From Candidatus Latescibacterota bacterium (GTDB taxonomy: Bacteria > Latescibacterota > UBA2968 > UBA8231), in contig SICG01000026.1 in NCBI GenBank assembly GCA_009691525.1, forward strand, positions 1 through 36,430: a stretch of 36,430 bases of DNA, given 5' to 3'. Under the pieces are notes generated by a model that made no database searches, was not told the origin of the DNA, and saw nothing but the letters and a program-made list of their open reading frames with translations. The position numbers were made by a program, and so were the translations under genes. Every line of letters starts with the position of its first letter. Positions within the stretch are counted from its first letter, which is position 1. This document shows, in pieces, positions 31,364-36,430 of the stretch.

Positions 31364-32884
31364 CTACCGGTGCCGCAAGCGCACGCTGAGGGCGATCGCC
31401 CCGCAGAGCAGGAGGAAGAGGGCACCGGCCAGCAGGAGAACACGACGCCAGTCCACCGGGCTCTCGACCCGCAGACCCAGCGTTTTTTCGGGAGCCTCGA
31501 TGCGGTGTTTGCCGGCTAGGCCGGAGGCATTGAGGCGGAATTCGTACTCACCCTGCAGGGTGGTGGGGGCGTGCAACCTCAAGCCGACCCGGACCCTGTC
31601 GCCGGCGGGGAGCAGGGGCAAAGTGTCGGGCTCCACCTGAGCGCTCCAGTCGGTGGGCAGGAAGGTGGAAAGCACTACCTCCCGCAATTCGAGGGAACCG
31701 GTGTTGGCCAGCTGCACTGCAAAACGACCGGTTTCGCCCGGCGCGATCTCCTGGGTGCGGGACTCGGTCAACATCTCGAGTTCGCCGGTGCCTCGGAGCA
31801 CCAGTTCAAAGGCCGCATTACTGCCCTTGAGGGCCGTCAGCATCGCGTGTGAAAGCGGTTGATCGCCGTGGTGCCGCTGCTGCTGGACCAGTTCTGGGTA
31901 CGCCTCCTGGTCGAGGGCCAATACGTAGAACTCGAGGGGCCGGTCGAGGTAGAGGGGGTTGAGATTTTCGGACAACTGCAGCTCGAGAGTGAGCGCCCGA
32001 CGGGTGGCCTGAGGACTGAATTTGACCTGGTCTATTTCGGCTTCGGTGGTCGGGTCGAGAAACAGGGCGCTGATCCCGTCGGGCAGATTGACCGCCGCCA
32101 GGCGGAAGGTGGCTTGATCCTCTGCCAAGAGTTCTATGATCAACGGGTAGCTGATTTTGCTGTTAAGTTCGCCTTCCCTAGAGAAGTGGGGTGCGGTGAT
32201 CAGCGGCAGGTTCTGGAGGGCCTCCCGCCGCAGAGCGATGTAGGAACTCTCGGTGCGCCCGTCCGGCAGCTGCAGCCAGACCACCACCGCCTGGCAGTCT
32301 TCGAGCAGCGAAAACTTGAGGGTCTGGCGTTCGCCCACCTGCAGCCGAGGCACCCGGAGTTGGTATGGTTCGGCGAGGATCAGGCCATCCGGGTTTTTGA
32401 GGGAGACCACCAGATCCTGTAGGCTGAGCACGGCCTCGATCTGCTCGGGGGTCTGCTGGGGATTAAGAGTGAGGGCCTGGGCCATTTCTGCGGTGTTCTC
32501 GATGGTGATTTCCACCTCGCGACGGTCGGCGGTGATACGGTACTTCCTGGCCTCGAGGATGGAGATGTGGGTGGCGTCGCGAAGAAAGAATAGCTGGGTC
32601 TCCTCCAGAGAGAGCACCGCCTGATCGTAGGCCAGCTGGGCCAGCTGGGAGGTGTTCTGGGCTTGGTTGAGCTGGTCGCCGGTGCTGATGTGCTGGGCGT
32701 AGAGGTCGCGGATTTCGTCGTATTCACCCTGGTGGATCTGCAGCTCCAGCTCCTTGCGTTCCACCTCCCACTGGGCGTTGCGCATCTTGATGGCGTAGAG
32801 GCGTTGTTCCTTGGTGCGCAGGTCCCTGGCCCAGAGCAGGGCCGGGAGCAGCAGCAGCAAGGTGAGGAGGACCGCGCGGCGCAT
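31364..32884 (-). CDS. Membrane-anchored NEW3-domain protein with adaptor-like helical hairpin (second paralogue)
   Basis: A 506-residue exported protein. A signal peptide (MRRAVLLTLLLLLPALLWA) is followed by a long charged coiled coil at about 22-110. Within it DLYAQHISTGDQLNQAQNTS and AQLAYDQAVLSLEET resemble the hairpin of HlyD/MacA-type periplasmic adaptors. Beta-rich modules occupy about 115-370. A NEW3-type domain lies at about 385-475 (GETGRFAVQLANTGSLELRE, then LPTDWSAQV), and a single membrane helix ends the chain (VLLLAGALFLLLCGAIALSV, then basic RLRHR). Most of the protein should be periplasmic, tethered to the inner membrane by its C terminus. It starts two bases after the stop of its paralogue. 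The role as part of a TolC-linked assembly is inferred. Confidence 0.82.
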   Translation of the reverse strand: MRRAVLLTLLLLLPALLWARDLRTKEQRLYAIKMRNAQWEVERKELELQIHQGEYDEIRDLYAQHISTGDQLNQAQNTSQLAQLAYDQAVLSLEETQLFFLRDATHISILEARKYRITADRREVEITIENTAEMAQALTLNPQQTPEQIEAVLSLQDLVVSLKNPDGLILAEPYQLRVPRLQVGERQTLKFSLLEDCQAVVVWLQLPDGRTESSYIALRREALQNLPLITAPHFSREGELNSKISYPLIIELLAEDQATFRLAAVNLPDGISALFLDPTTEAEIDQVKFSPQATRRALTLELQLSENLNPLYLDRPLEFYVLALDQEAYPELVQQQRHHGDQPLSHAMLTALKGSNAAFELVLRGTGELEMLTESRTQEIAPGETGRFAVQLANTGSLELREVVLSTFLPTDWSAQVEPDTLPLLPAGDRVRVGLRLHAPTTLQGEYEFRLNASGLAGKHRIEAPEKTLGLRVESPVDWRRVLLLAGALFLLLCGAIALSVRLRHR

Positions 32885-32886
32885 GG

Positions 32887-34404
32887 TTAGTTGCGAGCCA
32901 GCCGGAGGCTGACCAGACCCAGAGCGCCCACCAGCACCACCAGGGCGCCGGCCAGCAGGAGATTGAAGGTCCAGTCAGTGGGGGTGCTGAGATGGACGGT
33001 GAGGTGTTCTTCGGGGGCCTCGATATGCTGCTCGCCGACCTGACCTTGAGCGCTGATGAGAAAATCGTGGTCTCCCGCCCCCAGTTTGGCCGCCGGCTGC
33101 GCCAGCAGGTGCAGGGAGAGGCGCTGTCCGGGATTGAGGAGGAGGATCAGATCTGGCGCCACCGTACTTTCCCAGCCCTGGGGCCCGAGGAAGAGGGCGC
33201 GGATGGCGCGCACCGGCACGCTGCCCCGATTGAGGATCTCGATGTTCAACGCGGCGGTCTCCCCTACCCCTAGCTCCAGGACATGGCTGTCGACCAGCAG
33301 GTCGAGGCGCCCCATGCCCTTGGGGGTCAGCTCCAGCCGGGTGTAGCGGGCGTTGAGCTTGCGCACCTCCGTTTCGGGGATGGGCTGGCCGCCGTACTGC
33401 GCCTGCAGGGCATTGATGCGGGCATACTCTGCCGGCTCGGTAACCAGGGCAAAAAACGCGCGGGGCTGACCGACCAGCTGCGGCTCCAGGGAGGCGGGCA
33501 GGGCGATCTCCAGGGAGAGCCGGGCCTTGGTTGCCTGGTCGGCGAATTTCACCTGGCTTACCTTGACCCCCTGGTCCGCAAAAGTGCCTTCGCAGCGGGG
33601 GGGCAGACCCACCAGGGCCAGGGCAAAAATCTGTTCCGCCGCTGCGGGGCGTTCCAGGGCCAGGTCGTAGAGCGCCTCCTGGCCCAGTTCGCCGACCTGA
33701 GAGGCCTGAGCTGCGGCGATGGCCGGCAGGGCGCGGGTAGTGTTCCGGGCGAAAAGGATGGGTTGCTGCTCGCGCACGTCCAGGTAGTGGAGGGAGACGA
33801 CCAGGTCGTCGACCTCCTGCAGGAGGTGGAAGGTGAGGATCTGCCGCTCGCCCATCTCAAGCGAGGAGACGCGCAGTTCGTAGGGTTCGCCAATAATTGG
33901 TCCCTTCATCAGGGACACATAGATGTTCTCCACCCGCAACAGGGTGCGGGCCTCCTCTGGGCTGAGAGCGGGGTTGACCAGCAGGACGTTGTGCAGCTCC
34001 GCCTGGTTTTCCAGGACGATATCCACCATGCTTCTGCCTTCGGGGGAGGTGTACTTACGGGCCTCGGCCACGATCAGGTGGATGGCGTTCTTGAGCAACT
34101 CGAATTTGGTCTCCTCTAACAAGATTTCAGCTTTGTCGTAGTTGAGCTGGGCCTCCTGAAAGGTGTGGCGCAATTGCTGATACTTTCTATTCGAAAGGAA
34201 GCCCTTGTCGCGCAGGTCCTGGGCGGCCTGCAGATCCCGGCGATGGCTTTCGAGGAGGGCTCGGCGCTGTACGAGCAGGAGCTGGCGTTCCTGGACCCTC
34301 AGGCGTTGGAGCTGCTGCTCCCGGGTGAGGGAGGGCTCGGCGGCAGGCCCAGACGAGGCGCCGGCCAGCACCAGCAAGAGGGCGCAGAAAAGGGTGGTCC
34401 TCAT
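32887..34404 (-). CDS. Membrane-anchored NEW3-domain protein with adaptor-like helical hairpin (first paralogue)
   Basis: A 505-residue protein with the same layout as the following gene: signal peptide (MRTTLFCALLLVLAGASSG), coiled coil at about 25-115, beta-rich middle, NEW3-type domain and a C-terminal helix (LLLAGALVVLVGALGLVSL) with a basic end. The hairpin reads DLRDKGFLSNRKYQQLRHTF then EAQLNYDKAEILLEETKFEL, closely following the pattern of membrane-fusion proteins (residues such as KGxxS near the hairpin tip, then alanine-rich return helix). The two paralogues are clearly diverged, being alike in architecture and in blocks such as LPYELRV-type EPYELRV/EPYQLRV and VKF. The gene overlaps tolC by 4 bp (ATGA). 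Known adaptors are usually anchored at the N terminus, so the C-terminal anchor is unusual. Confidence 0.82.
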   Translation of the reverse strand: MRTTLFCALLLVLAGASSGPAAEPSLTREQQLQRLRVQERQLLLVQRRALLESHRRDLQAAQDLRDKGFLSNRKYQQLRHTFQEAQLNYDKAEILLEETKFELLKNAIHLIVAEARKYTSPEGRSMVDIVLENQAELHNVLLVNPALSPEEARTLLRVENIYVSLMKGPIIGEPYELRVSSLEMGERQILTFHLLQEVDDLVVSLHYLDVREQQPILFARNTTRALPAIAAAQASQVGELGQEALYDLALERPAAAEQIFALALVGLPPRCEGTFADQGVKVSQVKFADQATKARLSLEIALPASLEPQLVGQPRAFFALVTEPAEYARINALQAQYGGQPIPETEVRKLNARYTRLELTPKGMGRLDLLVDSHVLELGVGETAALNIEILNRGSVPVRAIRALFLGPQGWESTVAPDLILLLNPGQRLSLHLLAQPAAKLGAGDHDFLISAQGQVGEQHIEAPEEHLTVHLSTPTDWTFNLLLAGALVVLVGALGLVSLRLARN

Positions 34405-35744
34405 TCGAGGTATCCCGTGAGGCGGCGCAGTTGGGCCTGCTGGTGGAGGGCGTTTTCCTGGGCGTTGAGCAGTGTGTCCTGAGCGGCAAAATACTGGGTG
34501 CGCACCTGTTCGAGCAGGCTCTCGTCGGCCTGCCCCTTTTCTTTGAGGATCTGGTGGATCTCCAGCCGGCGGCGGGTGATGCTCACCCGTTGCTGCTGGA
34601 ATTCCTGCTGCCGGAGGGATTCGCCCAGCGCCTGAAGGGCCTGGCGCACCTGTAACTCCACCGCGGAGCGGGCGTCCTTCAACCGGATTTCGAGCTGGCG
34701 CAGGCGGGCTTTCTCGCGCATCCGGTGCCCAAGGCTGGCACCCCCCTCAAAGAGGGGCAGGCGGGCTTCCAGGCGGGCAAACCAACGGCGCCCACCTTCT
34801 GGTTTGCCTGGGAAGGGGTCCTGGAGCAGACGGTACTGGGAGCCCAGGTTCATCCCCCAGGTCCGGCCGTCCCTGTCGAGGTTGAGTTGGGTTTGGTTCC
34901 GCCCCTGCCCTAGGCCGGCAGCCAGCGACAAATCGGGACTGTATTCCCAGTACACTTCGTTGGTGATGCGGTGCTGTTCGCCCACCAGTTGGCCGAGCAG
35001 GGAAATCTCCACATCAGTATTCAGGGCCAGCTGCACTGCCGCGTCCTGGTCTGGCAAAAAGAGATGCGGGGTCGGTGCCAGCCTGACCTGGGCGGTATCG
35101 AGGGGTTGGCCGATCAGGCGGAGGAGTTCGAGTTGGTGGTTGCGATGCCGGCGCTCGAGGCCATTGATGGCCAGGTCCTCGTCGAGCACGTTCAACTCGG
35201 CGCTGAGTTTTTCCTCCTCGGTGGCCAGCCGGTGTTCGTAGCGGGCCAGCTGCTGGGCCAGCTGGGCCCGAAAGCCCTCACGCGATTGCCGGCGGCTGGC
35301 CAGTTGTTCCTCTTGGAGTAGGATCAGTTGAAAGACCTCCCAAACCCGCGAAAGCAAGGTGTAGACCTGACCCTGGTAGGCGTACATGGCCTGGCGCAGG
35401 TCCTCCCGCAGTTGGATGTCCTGAAGGGCGTCGGGGCCGAATTCGAAGAGCCGCTGGGAAAAGCGCAACTGGGCGTTGGACTGGTCTTGGGTGGGGTGCC
35501 AGTCGATGCGGCTGCTGTCCTCCGCCGCCAGGCGGGTGGTCAGATCCAGATGGGGCAGGAAGCGGGAGCGCACCTGCAGGCGCTCACCCTTGACCTGGGC
35601 GATCTGTTCCCGGGCCTGCAGCAACGCCCGGTTGTGTTGCATGGCGGCATCCAGGCAATAGGCCAGGGTGAGGGGCTGAGGGTCTGCCCACCCGGGGGTC
35701 AGCAAAGACCAGAATGCCAAGATGCCCAGGTAATACGCGATCAT
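34401..35744 (-). CDS. TolC-family outer-membrane efflux protein
   Basis: A 447-residue protein with a signal peptide (MIAYYLGILAFWSLLTPGWA) and two TolC-type repeats. The opening LTLAYCLDAAMQHNRALLQA is the usual OEP start, followed by RSRFLPHLDLTTRLA. The second half repeats this as ALNTDVEISLLGQLVGEQ and later SAVELQVRQALQALGESLRQ. Residues between are long coiled-coil helices that form the periplasmic tunnel in this family. As a trimer it would span the outer membrane and the periplasm. It is the first gene of a three-gene operon, coupled to the two NEW3 proteins. No inner-membrane pump gene (ABC, RND or MFS) accompanies it in the window. A promoter at 35783-35811 fits its position. Confidence 0.9.
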   Translation of the reverse strand: MIAYYLGILAFWSLLTPGWADPQPLTLAYCLDAAMQHNRALLQAREQIAQVKGERLQVRSRFLPHLDLTTRLAAEDSSRIDWHPTQDQSNAQLRFSQRLFEFGPDALQDIQLREDLRQAMYAYQGQVYTLLSRVWEVFQLILLQEEQLASRRQSREGFRAQLAQQLARYEHRLATEEEKLSAELNVLDEDLAINGLERRHRNHQLELLRLIGQPLDTAQVRLAPTPHLFLPDQDAAVQLALNTDVEISLLGQLVGEQHRITNEVYWEYSPDLSLAAGLGQGRNQTQLNLDRDGRTWGMNLGSQYRLLQDPFPGKPEGGRRWFARLEARLPLFEGGASLGHRMREKARLRQLEIRLKDARSAVELQVRQALQALGESLRQQEFQQQRVSITRRRLEIHQILKEKGQADESLLEQVRTQYFAAQDTLLNAQENALHQQAQLRRLTGYLE

Positions 35745-35782
35745 TGATATTATAGGGCCGTTGAGAAAAGAGAGGTGAGGGT

Positions 35783-35811
35783 AGGATAGCGGTGCCGGGG
35801 ACCAATGTCAA
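35783..35811 (-). promoter_or_regulatory. Promoter of the tolC-NEW3 operon
   Basis: On the minus strand TTGACA (35806-35811) is followed after 17 bases by TATCCT (35783-35788). The leader to the ATG at 35744 would be about 30 bases. A second TATAAT lies at 35749-35754, four bases before the ATG, but lacks a -35 partner. The -35 overlaps one arm of the inverted repeat around the tandem repeat. Confidence 0.55.
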
Positions 35812-35852
35812 GGTAGGCGGTGCAAAACAAGGTAGGTGGTGCAAAACATTGG
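35802..35852. repeat. Two 19-bp tandem repeats bracketed by a 7-bp inverted repeat
   Basis: Units at 35810-35828 and 35829-35847 (AAGGTAGGCGGTGCAAAAC and AAGGTAGGTGGTGCAAAAC) differ at one base and abut exactly. They are flanked by CCAATGT (35802-35808) and ACATTGG (35846-35852). They separate the two divergent promoters. This could be a paired operator; a terminus of an IS21-like element, which also carry internal tandem repeats and begin with TG, is an alternative. Confidence 0.8.
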
Positions 35853-35877
35853 AATTTGCCGCTACTACAGCTATATT
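35849..35877 (+). promoter_or_regulatory. Putative promoter of the 117-aa gene
   Basis: TTGGAA (35849-35854) is followed after 17 bases by TATATT (35872-35877), matching four and five of six consensus bases. It diverges from the tolC promoter across the tandem repeat and would give a leader of about 60 bases. Confidence 0.45.
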
Positions 35878-35945
35878 TGAAAATCTAAGTTGCGGTGAAC
35901 TGGGGCAGATTGCCGCGGTAGTCGCCCTTTTTTTGTTTATGATCT

Positions 35946-36299
35946 ATGGGTAAGCTGCTCAACGATGGGATGTCCCATCTCCAGGCTCAGAGCCATATCC
36001 CGCTGAATACCTGGCGGAAATGGTGCGAGCTGCTCAAGATGAATCCCCGCGAAGAGCTGATGAGCATCGTCGCTTTCAAGCCCGAAACCAAGCGGCACGT
36101 CGAAAACGCCGAGATTCCCCTGCTGGTGGTGGGGCTCGACAAGGTTTGCGTCAACACGGCTTTCGTCAATTACTTCGTCCGGGTGCGTGAGGATGGCAAT
36201 ATCGTCTATCTCCAGGGATTCGAAGACGGGACCTACGTCGACCTCTTCGAGCTGCGCGAGTACAAGGACATGCAAACTTTTAGTAAAGAAATCGCATGA
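35946..36299 (+). CDS. Hypothetical 117-residue protein
   Basis: A small soluble protein with no family I recognise. The N-terminal half is helical (NTWRKWCELLKMNPREELMS); the C-terminal half is likely beta-rich and acidic (YFVRVREDGNIVYLQGFEDG, then TYVDLFELREY). No signal peptide or DNA-binding helix-turn-helix is obvious. ATG 35946 is the first possible start after an in-frame TGA, but has no ribosome-binding site; ATG 35970 is an alternative. It is divergent from the tolC operon across the tandem-repeat region, a position often held by a regulator, though its sequence does not show one. A strong palindrome begins over its last codons. Confidence 0.6.
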   Translation: MGKLLNDGMSHLQAQSHIPLNTWRKWCELLKMNPREELMSIVAFKPETKRHVENAEIPLLVVGLDKVCVNTAFVNYFVRVREDGNIVYLQGFEDGTYVDLFELREYKDMQTFSKEIA

Positions 36300-36345
36300 A
36301 TCGGACTATCCCCGGCCAAAGGCCAGGGCTTTACGCCCGATTCAT
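36296..36345. repeat. 50-bp palindrome with nested stem, terminator or IS200/IS605-like end
   Basis: ATGAATCGG (36296-36304) and CCGATTCAT (36337-36345) are exact inverted arms. Inside, CCCCGGCCAAAGGCCAGGG forms a second GC-rich stem with an AAA loop, followed by CTTTACGCC. No T-run follows. Nested GGCC-AAA-GGCC hairpins of this sort recall the subterminal palindromes of IS200/IS605 elements, but no transposase is adjacent within the window. Confidence 0.6.
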
Positions 36346-36365
36346 GGCTTCGCCACCGCGATTTC

Positions 36366-36430
36366 TTAGGGCACTGCCCCAAACAAATCAAGTTGCTGCG
36401 GACTTTTCTCTTCTTGGCGATGATACTGGA
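36366..36430 (-). CDS. Possible C-terminal tail of a gene entering from outside the window
   Basis: On the minus strand a frame open to the window edge ends QYHRQEEKSPQQLDLFGAVP followed by TAA (36366-36368). The composition is protein-like, but only 20 residues are visible and no family can be named. If real, it converges on the 117-aa gene, with the palindrome between them acting as a shared terminator. Confidence 0.25.
   Translation of the reverse strand, partial: QYHRQEEKSPQQLDLFGAVP

Noticed and set aside
35749-35754. TATAAT as the main tolC promoter giving a leaderless transcript
   Set aside because: It lacks any -35 partner at normal spacing, whereas TTGACA/TATCCT at 35783-35811 has a 17-bp spacer and leaves a normal leader.
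35810-35847. CRISPR array
   Set aside because: Only two directly abutting repeats exist with no spacer between them, and there are no cas genes.

Overview
The window is GC-rich bacterial chromosome, densely packed, with many 4-bp start/stop overlaps. The gene content points to a Gram-negative organism with meso-diaminopimelate peptidoglycan. It has Mpl and an LD-carboxypeptidase for murein recycling, dapA and dapB, a TolC-type outer-membrane protein, an O-antigen-ligase-type polymerase and a WbpL-like sugar-phosphate transferase. A small protein resembling the Bacteroidetes-type RNA polymerase omega subunit weakly suggests the FCB group of phyla, but I cannot place the genome. Promoters that can be read (before mpl, dapA and tolC) are of the ordinary sigma-70 type.

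Layout: (1) 103-9772, minus strand: a seven-gene, mostly overlapping surface-polysaccharide operon. It encodes two family 2 glycosyltransferases, a family 4 glycosyltransferase, an atypical short-chain dehydrogenase, a polyprenyl-phosphate sugar-1-phosphate transferase, a sulfatase-fold/VanZ fusion and an O-antigen ligase/TPR fusion. (2) 9869-13096, plus strand: mpl, an LD-carboxypeptidase gene and a periplasmic HEAT-repeat gene broken by an in-frame TAG. (3) 13097-20889, minus strand: a 2,452-residue cytoplasmic protein that I do not recognise, preceded by a small ORF that is also interrupted by TAG. (4) 21060-24147, minus strand: a FlgN/FliT-like protein, a soluble PAS histidine kinase and an NtrC-type activator, closed by an intrinsic terminator. 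This set resembles flagellar FlrB/FlrC regulation. (5) 24416-26002, minus strand: small membrane proteins, an omega-like subunit and an exported DUF1684 protein. (6) 26130-30519: a beta-helix protein (plus), a stand-alone AICAR formyltransferase (minus), then dapA-dapB (plus) behind a near-consensus promoter. (7) 30520-35744, minus strand: a UVR-motif protein and a three-gene operon of TolC plus two paralogous exported proteins. The paralogues combine an adaptor-like helical hairpin, a NEW3 domain and a C-terminal membrane anchor. (8) 35745-36430: a divergent regulatory region built on a 19-bp tandem repeat, an unknown 117-aa protein, a strong palindrome and the possible tail of another gene.

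The two most promising novelties are the giant protein, whose C-terminal quarter looks like a diverged ATP-grasp module, and the TolC/paired-NEW3 operon. The latter looks like an envelope-spanning tripartite assembly that lacks an encoded pump in this window. The regulatory region upstream of tolC is itself unusual: two back-to-back promoters whose -35 hexamers sit in the arms of an inverted repeat around the tandem repeat.

I see no tRNA, rRNA, CRISPR array or intact transposase. Positions 1-102 hold no gene I can support. No gene-free stretch exceeds 300 bases; the longest, 24148-24415, carries several inverted repeats and a possible flagellar-type promoter.
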